The translations under genes were made by a program, and so were the position numbers. A model generated the notes under the pieces. That model was not told the origin of the DNA. It saw nothing but the letters and a program-made list of their open reading frames with translations, and ran no database searches. Below, piece after piece: positions 15,623-24,373 of a stretch of 29,097 bases of DNA (positions within the stretch are counted from its first letter, which is position 1; every line of letters starts with the position of its first letter). The stretch is taken from NCBI GenBank assembly GCA_046757205.1, contig JBHHXR010000010.1:1-29097 (forward strand), read 5' to 3'. The DNA comes from JBHHXR01 sp046757205 (GTDB lineage Bacteria > Pseudomonadota > Alphaproteobacteria > Rhodobacterales > Rhodobacteraceae).

Positions 15623-16549
15623 GTGATCAGGTTTCTGGAAGCGGCCGGCTGGCACGCCCGCCATGTTCTTGCGGCGGGCTGCATCCTGGCGATGTTCCTG
15701 CCCGCGCTGTCGGCGTTCCTGCGCCCGTTCCTGCCCTATCTGGTGTCCATGGTCCTGGCGCTGGCGATGGCGAGGATCGACCTTGTGGCGGCGGCGCGGG
15801 CGGCGTTCCGGCCGCGGCGGCTGGCGTTGCTTGTTGGCGTGTCGATAGCGCTTATTCCGCTGGCCGCGCTCGGTTACGGCGTGATTGCCCGGGTCGCCGG
15901 GCTGGGCGACGCGGAAAGGACGGCGCTGGTGCTGCTGGCGGCCGCGCCGCCGATCGCGTCTTCGGCGGGGTTGTGCTTCCTGCTTGGCTACAACGTTCGT
16001 CTGGCGGTGGAGATCACGGTGTCGGCGACGCTGCTGACGCCGTTGCTGGGGCCGCTGACCGTGGCGCTGGTGCTGCCCGGCAGCGTGGCGCTTTCGCCGT
16101 GGGATCTGGGCATCCGGCTGGGCGGGATGGTCGTGCTCGGGGCGGCGGCGGCGGTGGCGATCCGGATGCTTGCCGGTCACGAACGTATCGCGCGGCGCGG
16201 CCGTGTATTCGACGGCGTTGCCGCGCTCGCCATGCTGCTGTTCGTGATCCCGCTGTTCGATCGGGTGCCGCAGCTGGTGCTGGCCGAACCGATGACGGCG
16301 CTTCGCATATTCGCCCTCGCCGTGGTGTTCAACCTGGGCGCCAACCTGGTGGTGCGGCAAGGCATGAGGAGCGTCCTGCCGGCGGCGACGGCCAACGCCG
16401 TGGGGCTTCTGCACGGCAACCGCGCGATCACGCTCTATCTCGCCGCACTGCCGTTCGATCCGGTGTTCTCGATGTTTGTCGCGCTCTACCAGTTTCCGAT
16501 GTATTTCACGCCGATTCTGTTCGATCGCAAGGGCGCGCCGGTGCCGTGA
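15623..16549 (+). CDS. Bile acid:sodium symporter-like (BASS) membrane transporter
   Basis: A 308-residue polytopic membrane protein with nine to ten predicted helices spread over the whole length. The pattern fits the BASS/SBF-like fold: an initial hairpin (LAAGCILAMFLPALSAFLRP), a central LLAAAPPIASSAGLCFLLGYN segment followed by VTVSATLLTPLLGP, typical of the substrate-core helices, and a final FSMFVALYQFPMYFTPIL. Family members move bile acids, organic anions or pantoate-like compounds with sodium; the substrate here is unknown. The start is GTG at 15623; a Shine-Dalgarno is not obvious, which leaves the exact start open. The stop lies 10 bases from the convergent protease stop. Confidence 0.68.
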   Translation: MIRFLEAAGWHARHVLAAGCILAMFLPALSAFLRPFLPYLVSMVLALAMARIDLVAAARAAFRPRRLALLVGVSIALIPLAALGYGVIARVAGLGDAERTALVLLAAAPPIASSAGLCFLLGYNVRLAVEITVSATLLTPLLGPLTVALVLPGSVALSPWDLGIRLGGMVVLGAAAAVAIRMLAGHERIARRGRVFDGVAALAMLLFVIPLFDRVPQLVLAEPMTALRIFALAVVFNLGANLVVRQGMRSVLPAATANAVGLLHGNRAITLYLAALPFDPVFSMFVALYQFPMYFTPILFDRKGAPVP

Positions 16550-16559
16550 TCTCGGTCGT

Positions 16560-18815
16560 TCAGACCATGAAATCGCCGGCATCCAGCGCCGGAGGATCGA
16601 CACCGAGAAGCGCCACCGACTGGATTGCACTGCCGTTGTCGTAGTCCAGACGCGACCCCGCGGCGGTATCGACGATCGAGAAATCGCCGAAGGTCAGGCC
16701 GACGGCGCGGAAATCAAGCATGTCCTGGCCATCGGAAAAGTCGGTGATGTAGTCCACGCCCCATGCCGGCGTCAGGAACGTGAATGTGTCGGCGTCGGCG
16801 CCGCCGGTCAGAATGTCGGTGCCCCCGCCGCCGGCCAGGGTGTCGCGCCCGCGCCCGCCGTCGAGTCGGTTACCCGCCGCGTCGCCGGTCAGCGCGTCGT
16901 CGAAAATCGAACCCACGACATTCTCCACCGAGACCAGCGTGTCGCCCGCGGCATCGGCGCCGGCCCCGATGCCGCTGGCGAGATCCACGGTGACGGCGCC
17001 TATGGCGCTGGCGTAGCGGGCCCAGTCGCTCCCGGCACCGCCGTCCAGGCGATCCGCTCCCAGCGAACCGATCAGCGTGTCGTCGCCTGCGCCGCCGCGC
17101 AGGTCGGCCGCACCGCCGTAGTCAAACAGCGTGTCGTCGCCGCCGCCGCCGGACAGAACGGCGAGCGGCAGACCGCCGCCGACCAGCACGTCCGCAAGGC
17201 CGGAACCGACGATCGCCTCCACGTTCGCCAGCACGTCACCCGCCGCGGTGCCGCCGGTTCCGGCGCGGTAGATGCCGATATCGACGCCGGTCGCGCTGTC
17301 GGCATAGCTTGCGGTGTCGAAACCGAGATCGCCGTCGATCCTGTCGGCGCCGCCGCCACCGGTCAGAAGGTCGTCGCCGAGATAGCCGCGCAGGTCGTTT
17401 GCCGCGGCGTCGCCGGTCAGCACGTCGTCATGGGCCGAACCGAACAGGTTTTCTATGGCTGTCAGGACGTCGCCTTCGGCTTCTCCGCCCTGCCCGGTGC
17501 CGCGACCGAGGTCTACATCGACCGCCGAGGCCGACAGCGCGTAACGGGCGGTGTCGATGCCGGCCCCTCCGTCCAGGACGTCGCCGCCGCCGCCGGCCGA
17601 GAGCACGTCGTCGCCCGCTTCGCCGAACAGGAAATCGTCGCCGCCAAGGAAATCGTAGAGGAAATCGCCGCCGCCGCCGCCTTCCAGCCGGTTGACGCCG
17701 GCGTCGCCGATAAGCGTATCGGAAAACTGCGATCCGCGAACATCCTCGATGCCGGCCAGCACGTCGCCGGCGGCATCGCCGTAGAGCCCGCTGCCCCCGG
17801 CCAGCGAAACCCGCACGCCGGCCGCCGAGGCGCCGTAGTCCGCCCGGTCGACGCCGGCGCCGCCGGTCAGCGTGTCGCCACCGCCGAGGCCGGCCAGAAC
17901 ATCGTTGCCGGCGCCGCCCGACAGGGAATTCGCAGCGGCGTTCCCGGTCAGGCCGTCGTCGCCGCCGCCGCCGACGGCGTTCTCGATCAGCGTGCCGCGA
18001 GCGATCATCAGGTTGCCGGTCGCCCCCGCCGCGTCGGACACCGCCTCGGCCGCCAGGTCGATCCGCTGGGGCGCAGCAAATCCGGACAGGTCGAACGTGT
18101 CGGTGCCGCCGCTGTCGTAGATGGTCAGGGTGACGGGCTGGGCGTGCGCGCCGATGTCCAGCGCCGGGTTCCCGCTGTTCGAAGCGGTAAAGTAGGTCGT
18201 GTCGCCGGTGCGCGTCGCGACGTCGGCCGGGGTCAGGCCGTAGATGTTCTGGACCGCCAGGATATCGGCGGTTTGGGGTGTCATGGCACGGGCGAAGCTG
18301 GCCGCGACGCTGGTATTGTCGGACTGGGAAAAGTACGACATTACCGACATTTGCCAGCTGTCGTTGTCATAGTGGTTGTCGATGCCGTAGGTCGCGGACC
18401 CGTTGTAGTTTCCGCCGTGGCCAAGGCCGAGCGCATGACCGATTTCGTGGATGTAGGTGTGGTAGCTGTAGCTGGCGAGGTTGCCGGCGTCGGCGGCCGC
18501 CGCCGCGCGCTCGACGGTGACGGTCGCGTTGATCGTCTGGCCGCCGGAATAGATAAAGTTGGTGTAGGCGCCGGCGTCATTGTCGGCGAATGCGATGTCG
18601 GCGTTTTGCGTTACGCCAACGAAACTTATTCCCGTCACGTCCGACCACACGGCGAGCGCCGCGGCGGCAAAGAACGCGCCGTTGCTGTCGAGGCTGGCAA
18701 GATCCACGCTCAGGCTGCGGCCCGGGCCGAGCGCGAATGCATGCGCGGGAAGCGCCTTGTCCTGCCAGTAGCCGGTGGCAAGATAATCGGCGATCTGGTC
18801 CGCTGTGTAGATCAT
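16560..18815 (-). CDS. Serralysin-like M10 metalloprotease with RTX repeats
   Basis: A 751-residue secreted protease. The zinc site HEIGHALGLGH is at 123-133 (HExxHxxGxxH) and the Met-turn is SVMSYFSQ, both diagnostic of metzincin M10 serralysins. RTX-type GGxGxD nonapeptides begin after about residue 285. Four longer units of about 80-110 residues follow, each opening D-x-A-x-Y-x-x-S/A, passing GDxLxxxENxxGSxxxDxLxGD and ending in a GGxGxD block. The C-terminus (FGDFSIVDTAAGSRLDYDNG to DAGDFMV) has the hydrophobic, Asp-rich look of an uncleaved type I secretion signal, and there is no N-terminal signal peptide. ATG at 18815 has GAGGG six bases upstream; an upstream GTG is less likely. Export would need a PrtDEF-like ABC system, not found in this window. 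Confidence 0.93.
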   Translation of the reverse strand: MIYTADQIADYLATGYWQDKALPAHAFALGPGRSLSVDLASLDSNGAFFAAAALAVWSDVTGISFVGVTQNADIAFADNDAGAYTNFIYSGGQTINATVTVERAAAAADAGNLASYSYHTYIHEIGHALGLGHGGNYNGSATYGIDNHYDNDSWQMSVMSYFSQSDNTSVAASFARAMTPQTADILAVQNIYGLTPADVATRTGDTTYFTASNSGNPALDIGAHAQPVTLTIYDSGGTDTFDLSGFAAPQRIDLAAEAVSDAAGATGNLMIARGTLIENAVGGGGDDGLTGNAAANSLSGGAGNDVLAGLGGGDTLTGGAGVDRADYGASAAGVRVSLAGGSGLYGDAAGDVLAGIEDVRGSQFSDTLIGDAGVNRLEGGGGGDFLYDFLGGDDFLFGEAGDDVLSAGGGGDVLDGGAGIDTARYALSASAVDVDLGRGTGQGGEAEGDVLTAIENLFGSAHDDVLTGDAAANDLRGYLGDDLLTGGGGADRIDGDLGFDTASYADSATGVDIGIYRAGTGGTAAGDVLANVEAIVGSGLADVLVGGGLPLAVLSGGGGDDTLFDYGGAADLRGGAGDDTLIGSLGADRLDGGAGSDWARYASAIGAVTVDLASGIGAGADAAGDTLVSVENVVGSIFDDALTGDAAGNRLDGGRGRDTLAGGGGTDILTGGADADTFTFLTPAWGVDYITDFSDGQDMLDFRAVGLTFGDFSIVDTAAGSRLDYDNGSAIQSVALLGVDPPALDAGDFMV

Positions 18816-18940
18816 GGCTGCCCTCGAATGCACGCGGCGGCACGGCCGGTGGCGGGCATCGCCCTTCGCCGCCGTCCCCCGTCGCGGGATGCTCGCGGCG
18901 GAACCGTTAACTTGACCTGAACCCCCCCATCGAAACTGCC

Positions 18941-18958
18941 GATAATTTGGGAATTATC
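18941..18958. promoter_or_regulatory. Perfect A/T-rich inverted repeat between flippase and protease genes
   Basis: GATAATT (18941-18947) and AATTATC (18952-18958) flank TGGG, directly after the flippase stop codon on the minus strand and about 125 bases upstream of the protease start. It stands out in very GC-rich surroundings. It may be a weak hairpin ending the polysaccharide operon or an operator for the protease; the absence of a U-tract argues against a classic terminator. Confidence 0.35.
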
Positions 18959-20173
18959 CTAGGCACTTTGCAGGCGGCGCGTCCGTTCGAACAGCAACAG
19001 GCAAAGCCACATGACGACCTGCGCCGCGGAAAACAGGGTGGCGAACAGGAACAGGCCGCCCGGTCCCGACAGGACCGGCAGCACGATGCCGGCAAGGCCC
19101 GACAGCGAGGCCGGCACTGCGGTCAGCATCAGAAACCGAAGGTTCCGTCCGCCGCGCAGTTCGATGACCGAGACGACGGCTGTTCCGACGCGCAGGGCTT
19201 CGCAGGAAAGTTGCATGGCGGCGCTCGCGGCAAGCACGCCGAGCGTCGCCGTCAGGGTCTGCGTCCACAGGATTGCGGCGCCCTGCAATATCGCGAGACA
19301 GGCGACGCCCAGCATCGCGGCGACGATGCCGGCCCTTCCCTTTCCCGCCAGTCCGAAAGTGGCCGGGCCGAGCCGCGGCGCGCCGGCAAGCGCCAGCGAG
19401 ACGACCTGGAAATAGGTCTCGGAAATCCGGAAGATGAAGAACGCGGCGGCGGCCATGTCGGCGTCCACGCGCGCCGCCCAGACTTCCCGGAACATGTAGA
19501 AGACCAGCAGATAAAAGGCGGCGGCGGTCCCCACCGCCATGCTCTGCAGCGGCGCTGCGCCGGTGGCGCCGCCGGACCGGCGCCTCAATGTATCGCACAG
19601 AAGCCGCCTCGCCGCCCGATCGGACGCCACCAGCAGCACCAGCGGCACCGATTGCGACAGCGCCAGAAGGCACAGCGCGACGCCGAGGCCGACCGGCGGC
19701 AGCAGCAGCAGCGCGATGGCCATCGCCGCGTAAGTTGCCGCCAGCGGCAGAAAAATCCGGCGAACGCCGGTGCTGCCCGACAATATTCCCTGCAAATGCG
19801 CCGCCAGCGAGGCCGCGGTCCCGGCCGACAGCAGAACCGCGATCTGCCACGGCTGGGCGGGCAGGCGCAGGCCGGGGAAGCCGACCGACGCAGGCAGGGC
19901 CGCGACGGCCAGTGCCGCCAGGGTCAGGCCGACGGCGCCGAGGTAGCTGCGCAGCAGCCGCACCGCGCCGCGCCGGCAGCCGCCCTGCGCCGCACCCCTG
20001 ACATAGCCGCCCCCGCCGGTGAAATTGATGAACACCGACTGCAGGAGCAGCAGCTGGAAGAAGGCGACGCTTTCCTGCGACGGCAGGTGCCGCAGAACGG
20101 TGCCCGCCAGCACCAGCCCGAACAGCGCCCGCCCGCCGACCCCGGCGGCGATCGCCAGAAACCCGCCCGCCAT
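18959..20173 (-). CDS. Wzx-like polysaccharide flippase
   Basis: A 404-residue, very hydrophobic protein with about 10-12 membrane helices, few charged residues and a length typical of Wzx/MATE-fold oligosaccharide flippases. These move undecaprenyl-linked repeat units across the inner membrane. The assignment rests mostly on topology (FFQLLLLQSVFINFTGGGGY, FYLLVFYMFREVWAARVDAD, FFIFRISETYFQVVSLALAG) and on its place as last gene of a polysaccharide locus, three bases after the Wzy-like gene. Sequence similarity in this family is low, so other multi-helix polysaccharide proteins remain possible. ATG at 20173. Confidence 0.68.
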   Translation of the reverse strand: MAGGFLAIAAGVGGRALFGLVLAGTVLRHLPSQESVAFFQLLLLQSVFINFTGGGGYVRGAAQGGCRRGAVRLLRSYLGAVGLTLAALAVAALPASVGFPGLRLPAQPWQIAVLLSAGTAASLAAHLQGILSGSTGVRRIFLPLAATYAAMAIALLLLPPVGLGVALCLLALSQSVPLVLLVASDRAARRLLCDTLRRRSGGATGAAPLQSMAVGTAAAFYLLVFYMFREVWAARVDADMAAAAFFIFRISETYFQVVSLALAGAPRLGPATFGLAGKGRAGIVAAMLGVACLAILQGAAILWTQTLTATLGVLAASAAMQLSCEALRVGTAVVSVIELRGGRNLRFLMLTAVPASLSGLAGIVLPVLSGPGGLFLFATLFSAAQVVMWLCLLLFERTRRLQSA

Positions 20174-20176
20174 GGC

Positions 20177-21433
20177 TCAGCCGCCCCGCGCCAGCACGAT
20201 ACGCGCCGACTGGCCGTAGACGAAAAGGCAGGTGGCGAAGACCCAGTCGACGCTGACCGCGACCTGCATGTTGGCCGAGGCATAGATCAGCAGGATCGAA
20301 ATGGTCACCACGGTGCCGAGCGAAAACGGGTCGCGCCGCCGCTGCCAGTCGATCTCCGACACCCGGAACAGGAAGCCGAGAAACCCGAAATAGGCCGGCA
20401 GCAGGAGCCAGTGCGTGTCGTTGGCGATGACGGTATAGACCGACACCCAGTTGCGCCGCGCGTCCCAGCCGGCGCGGGTCAGCTTGTCCTGGAAATCGCC
20501 CAGCCCGCAGGCGACGTCGAAACTGTCGCACAGGATGCGCTTGACCGGCGGCAGGTGTCCGAGCCCGAAATTCGCCTCGAAGCCTTGGCCGAGCGCCAGG
20601 TGAAGCCCCTGGTAACCCTGCGTCAGGTAGTTCGACAGCATCACGTAGAGAACTTCGAGCGCCGGCGACACGGCCGCCAGGGACGAGCTGAAATCGAAGC
20701 AGACGACGGAACCGGGAAGGCAGGGCGGCATGAAGCCGCCGAAGCGGCCGACCTTGCGTTCGAGAAAGAACAGCAGGATCACCGGCACCACCGAGACCAG
20801 GACCAGGAACCGGCGCCGGAGCATGCCGTGATAAAAGCCGAGCAGCAGGATGAAGATGCCGATGTCGAAGAATTCCTTGTCGGTGCCGCGCATCATCGAC
20901 GACGCGACGAAGGGGAAGAAAATCAGCGCCGTGGTCAGCCGGTTGGCCGCGAAATCGCGCATCAGGATCAGCAGGAGCGCCGGAAATATCGCGGCCTTCA
21001 GAAGCATCAGGAGAGTGGCGGCCAGGCCGGCCCGCGTCCGGTGCTCCAGCGCCCCGGTGTAGTTGGCGTAGATGTCGCCGAAATCGAAGGAATAATCGGC
21101 GGGGTCGAAGATCGACAGCCCGGTCAGGGATTTCAGGTGCAGGTAGCTCAGCACGACGAAGCCGGCGATGACGGCGAAGCGCAGGCCGGGGCTCGCCAGC
21201 AGTTCCTTCCCGAAGCCGACGGGCACCGGGGGCCGCCGCACCGAAAGCGCCGCGATGTCAAATCCGGCAAGGCAGGCCACAACCAGAATGGCGACCTGCG
21301 GATGCCGCGCTCCCTCCCACGGGATCGGCCCGGCATAGAACAGCAGCAGGCTGAACCCGGTCCAGAGATTAAAAAAGATCAGCAATCGCGTTCCAGTCCG
21401 GCCCCGAACGGCGGAAATGGGCCGCTCTGGCAC
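20177..21433 (-). CDS. Wzy-like O-antigen/capsule polymerase
   Basis: A 418-residue polytopic membrane protein with about 10 helices and one large extracytoplasmic loop (about 228-345), the layout of Wzy polymerases that join repeat units on the periplasmic face. The loop contains NWVSVYTVIANDTHW and two CX6C pairs (Cys238/245 and Cys302/309), which could form disulfides. GTG at 21433 would overlap the preceding glycosyltransferase by about 65 bases; TTG at 21385 would reduce this to about 17, and the choice is open. Three bases separate its stop from the flippase start. Wzy proteins diverge too fast for motif proof, so the call leans on topology and neighbours. Confidence 0.65.
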   Translation of the reverse strand: MPERPISAVRGRTGTRLLIFFNLWTGFSLLLFYAGPIPWEGARHPQVAILVVACLAGFDIAALSVRRPPVPVGFGKELLASPGLRFAVIAGFVVLSYLHLKSLTGLSIFDPADYSFDFGDIYANYTGALEHRTRAGLAATLLMLLKAAIFPALLLILMRDFAANRLTTALIFFPFVASSMMRGTDKEFFDIGIFILLLGFYHGMLRRRFLVLVSVVPVILLFFLERKVGRFGGFMPPCLPGSVVCFDFSSSLAAVSPALEVLYVMLSNYLTQGYQGLHLALGQGFEANFGLGHLPPVKRILCDSFDVACGLGDFQDKLTRAGWDARRNWVSVYTVIANDTHWLLLPAYFGFLGFLFRVSEIDWQRRRDPFSLGTVVTISILLIYASANMQVAVSVDWVFATCLFVYGQSARIVLARGG

Positions 21434-22355
21434 TGGCGAACCCGGCGGCCAGCGCGGTCAGCCTGGACGTCAGATCGCTGGTTTCGCCGGCGCGCAGCAC
21501 GACGCCGAGTTGGCGCCGCTCGAGAAGCTCGACGACCGCGTCGAGCTGCGGCCCCCGGTAGATCACCGGAAGGCCGGCGGCGAGGTAGGTGAGGATCTTG
21601 GAGGGAAAGGCCGGGCCGCGAAAACCCCGGTCGAGTGAAACCAGCCCGAAATCGAACGCCGAGAGGCGGCGCGGCAGGCTGTCCTGCGCCACGCGGCGGT
21701 GCCCGATGATCCGGAAGTTCCGTGGCAGGCCGGCGCCGATATCCGGCCGGCCGGCGGAAAAGACATGCAGTTCGCTTGCCTCAGGAAGCCTCGGCGCCAG
21801 TTCCGCGACGGCTCCGGGAATATCCCGCAAGGCATTGATCTGGCCGGCAAATACAATCCTCATCCGCGCACCCTGGCGCGGCAGCGTCGCGTGCGGCGGC
21901 ATGTTTTCGTGGCTCGGCCACAGCGGAACCACCGACACCGCGGCGGCTTTCCGCACCGGCGGCGCGCGCAGGTAGTCGCCGCTGGGCACCGCCACGGCAT
22001 GCGCCAGTTTCAGCGCAAACCGTTCCAGGGTACCGGCGACACGCCCGGCGCCGCCGGCCCGCGCCGTGTAATCATCCCAGAAAAAAACCACCACCCGCTT
22101 GCGCAGCGCCCGGGCGGTCAGCATCGCCGGCAGCGACAGCATTGCAGCCGTGTGCACGACCACCGTGTCGCAGCGCGCCAGGCCGCCGATCAGCCTTCGG
22201 TCCGGCGTCAGAAGATAGCGCATTTTCGCCCATCGACCGGCAGGCAGGTCGCGGAAATGCAGAAAGATGTGCCCGCTCCGGCGCACGCCGGCGGCGAGCC
22301 GCGCCAACAGACGGCCGGCGGTTTGATCCGCCGTGCCGTTGGCGATCATCACCAC
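21369..22355 (-). CDS. Glycosyltransferase, GT4-like (second in cluster)
   Basis: About 328 residues of a GT-B glycosyltransferase. The N-terminal half has MIANGTADQTAGRLLARLAA and a central FFWDDYTARAGG; the donor-binding half has MRIVFAGQINALRDIPGAVA and PAFPSKILTYLAAGLPVIYR, the nucleotide-sugar signature of GT4-type enzymes. It would add one sugar to the lipid-linked repeat unit at the cytoplasmic membrane. Starts GTG 22355, GTG 22352 and ATG 22349 are all near; GTG 22355, with AGG upstream, is given. The open frame extends back into the aminotransferase gene but that part looks like a shadow. The stop lies inside the Wzy start region. Donor and acceptor sugars unknown. Confidence 0.78.
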   Translation of the reverse strand: MVMIANGTADQTAGRLLARLAAGVRRSGHIFLHFRDLPAGRWAKMRYLLTPDRRLIGGLARCDTVVVHTAAMLSLPAMLTARALRKRVVVFFWDDYTARAGGAGRVAGTLERFALKLAHAVAVPSGDYLRAPPVRKAAAVSVVPLWPSHENMPPHATLPRQGARMRIVFAGQINALRDIPGAVAELAPRLPEASELHVFSAGRPDIGAGLPRNFRIIGHRRVAQDSLPRRLSAFDFGLVSLDRGFRGPAFPSKILTYLAAGLPVIYRGPQLDAVVELLERRQLGVVLRAGETSDLTSRLTALAAGFASARAAHFRRSGPDWNAIADLF

Positions 22356-22380
22356 GCGCCTGGCATCCGCCCCTTCCGGC

Positions 22381-23526
22381 TCACGCGCGGGCTGCAAGAA
22401 CGGAAAGCGCCGCCGCAACGACCTCGTCCTGCTGCTCTGGCGAAAGGCTGCTTCCCGACGGCAGGCAGATGCCGCGGCCAAAAAGCGCCTCATCGAAGCC
22501 TCGGCCGACATGGCGGGCGCCACGGAAGAGCGGTTGAAGGTGCATTGGTTTCCATACCGGGCGCGACTCGATCCCCCGCTGCGACAATTCCGATTGCAGG
22601 TCACTTCTGGTCCTACCGGTCAGGTCTGGATCAACGGTTAACACGCTGAGCCAGCGGGTCGAACGCGACCAGCCGGGCTCTGGCATGAGGGCAAGTCCGG
22701 CGCGGCCGGAAAACGCCCCGGCGTATCGCGAAAATACCGCGCGCCGCGCCGCAACCCGCTGATCCAGCACGGAAAGCTGGCCGATTCCGATCGCGGCGGC
22801 GATGTTGCTCATGCGGTAGTTGTACCCCATGGTGGAATGCTGGTAGTGCGGCGCCGGGTCGCGCGCCTGCGTCGCCAGATGGCGCGCCCTGCGGGCCAAC
22901 GCGGCGTTGTCGGTGCACAGCATGCCGCCGCCGCCGGTGGTGACGATCTTGTTGCCATTGAACGACAGGATCGCGATGTCGCCGTCCGACCCGCACCGGC
23001 GCCTGCGGCACAGCCCGCCGAGGCTTTCGGCGCAGTCGCAGACCAGCGGAACTCCGTTTTCCCTGCACAGCTTCCCCAGCCGGTGGAGATCGCAGCTCTG
23101 GCCGTACAGATCGGTCGAAACGACGGCGGCCGGAAGCCGGTTGCGCTTCCTTGCCCTGCGCAGTTCCGAGGCCAGCAGATCGGGGCACAGCGTCCAGCTT
23201 TCCGGCGACAGGTCGAAAAACACCGGCGTTGCACCCTGATAGAGAACCGGGAACACGCCGCCGGCGAAGGTCATGGATGAAAGCCAGACCTCGTCGCCGC
23301 GACCGATCCCGAGAAGTCTCAGGGCCAGGTGAAGCGCGGCGGTACCGCTTGACACGGCGACGCAGTGGCGGCCGCCGAGATGGCGCGACATCGCGGCCTC
23401 GAAAGCGTCCAGATGCGGGCCGGCGGGGGCGATGTAGTTGCTGTCGAAGGCTTGCGAAACAAGCTCCCTCTCGGCGCCCGACATGTGCGGCGGGGAGAGC
23501 GGGATGCGAACGGGCTCAGGTGGCAT
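22381..23526 (-). CDS. DegT/DnrJ/EryC1/StrS-family PLP aminotransferase
   Basis: A 381-residue fold-type I PLP enzyme that aminates a 4- or 3-keto nucleotide sugar to give an amino sugar. The PLP lysine is in SFNGNKIVTTGGGG (Lys193). CDCAESLGG (Asp164) supports the cofactor ring nitrogen, and SSGTAALHLALRLLGIGRGDEV holds the phosphate site. LHxxPxF-like MHLQPLF and CLPSGSSLSPEQQ near the end are family-typical. ATG at 23526 overlaps the sulfotransferase by 11 bases. The matching sugar 4,6-dehydratase is not in the window. Together with nearby transferases this implies an amino-deoxy sugar in the polysaccharide; the exact sugar cannot be told. Confidence 0.92.
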   Translation of the reverse strand: MPPEPVRIPLSPPHMSGAERELVSQAFDSNYIAPAGPHLDAFEAAMSRHLGGRHCVAVSSGTAALHLALRLLGIGRGDEVWLSSMTFAGGVFPVLYQGATPVFFDLSPESWTLCPDLLASELRRARKRNRLPAAVVSTDLYGQSCDLHRLGKLCRENGVPLVCDCAESLGGLCRRRRCGSDGDIAILSFNGNKIVTTGGGGMLCTDNAALARRARHLATQARDPAPHYQHSTMGYNYRMSNIAAAIGIGQLSVLDQRVAARRAVFSRYAGAFSGRAGLALMPEPGWSRSTRWLSVLTVDPDLTGRTRSDLQSELSQRGIESRPVWKPMHLQPLFRGARHVGRGFDEALFGRGICLPSGSSLSPEQQDEVVAAALSVLAARA

Positions 23527-24373
23527 AGCCGTGACGGGCCCGCGCCGCGCCCAGAATGTCGTCGGTGCCGGGACCGACGCGAACCGCGCCTGTCGTCGGT
23601 CGCGCCGCGATACGCGCGGCGTCGCCGATGGCCGCCGGGCCGACGCCTTCGGCGCCGAGGAATGCGGCGATCCGCATGATGGCACACGACGGGTCGGCAA
23701 TGATGTCCTCGTAGCGCGTCCGCAGCCAGATATCCCGGGGCATTGCCGCGAACGCGGCGTCGGAACGCTCGACGCAGGCCAGCCACTGGCGGGCGCAGAT
23801 TTCCTCGAGCGGCCGCCCCAGAAGCCGGTCGATGCCCTTGAAACGCGGCCCCCAGCTTGCCGGCGGGCGATCCCGGCCGGTCCAGCGCCGCAGGCGCCGC
23901 GCGACGATTTGCGCGGCGTAATACGGCAGGTCCGGGGGCGGCACGAAGCGTGCCTTGGCGATGCGGTAGCCGGGCGCAAGGTCGGTGCGGCGGCCCTGCC
24001 AGCACCGCTGCGCCGAAACCGTGGCATCCCGGCCGTCGCGGATGATCTGGACGAAGCGCGCCTCCGGCAGCACGGCGGCCACGAACGGCACGCGCAGCGA
24101 GTTGGCGCAGGTCTTTTCCACCACGTAGCGGCCCTGCCCGGATTTGCGCCACAGCCGCACGAAGGCGCGGCGGATGCTGTCGCGGCCGCGGCCGGCCCGC
24201 GCCGCCGGTATCTCGTCGTCGGGCCAGCGGAGATTGCCGTGGCGCCACACCGGGTTGACCTCGTCGCAGGGCCAGGTGGCGAAGCCGGGCAGGCCGGCGA
24301 TCATGTCGCGCAGCATGTTGGTGCCCGATCTGGGCGCGCCGACGATCACCACCGGGACGAAGGGCAGGGTCAT
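23516..24373 (-). CDS. PAPS-dependent sulfotransferase family protein
   Basis: A 285-residue sulfotransferase-fold protein. The 5'-phosphosulfate loop is VGAPRSGTNMLRD at 11-23. The 3'-phosphate-binding motif is FVQIIRDGRDATVS at 107-120, with Arg112 and Ser120 in the expected places. EKTCANSLRVPF lies between them and RYEDIIADPSCAIMRIAAFL near the end, as in bacterial carbohydrate/lipid sulfotransferases. It would transfer sulfate from PAPS to a hydroxyl, most plausibly on a sugar of the repeat unit given its place between glycosyltransferase and aminotransferase genes. Starts and stops overlap both neighbours (ATGA upstream), so it belongs to the operon. PAPS-making genes are not in the window. 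The acceptor is inferred only. Confidence 0.88.
   Translation of the reverse strand: MTLPFVPVVIVGAPRSGTNMLRDMIAGLPGFATWPCDEVNPVWRHGNLRWPDDEIPAARAGRGRDSIRRAFVRLWRKSGQGRYVVEKTCANSLRVPFVAAVLPEARFVQIIRDGRDATVSAQRCWQGRRTDLAPGYRIAKARFVPPPDLPYYAAQIVARRLRRWTGRDRPPASWGPRFKGIDRLLGRPLEEICARQWLACVERSDAAFAAMPRDIWLRTRYEDIIADPSCAIMRIAAFLGAEGVGPAAIGDAARIAARPTTGAVRVGPGTDDILGAARARHGYAT

Noticed and set aside
18947..21592. An 881-codon plus-strand open frame antisense to the flippase and polymerase genes
   Set aside because: Composition (Gln/Arg/His/Asp-rich) is typical of antisense shadows in GC-rich DNA; the opposite strand encodes coherent membrane proteins.
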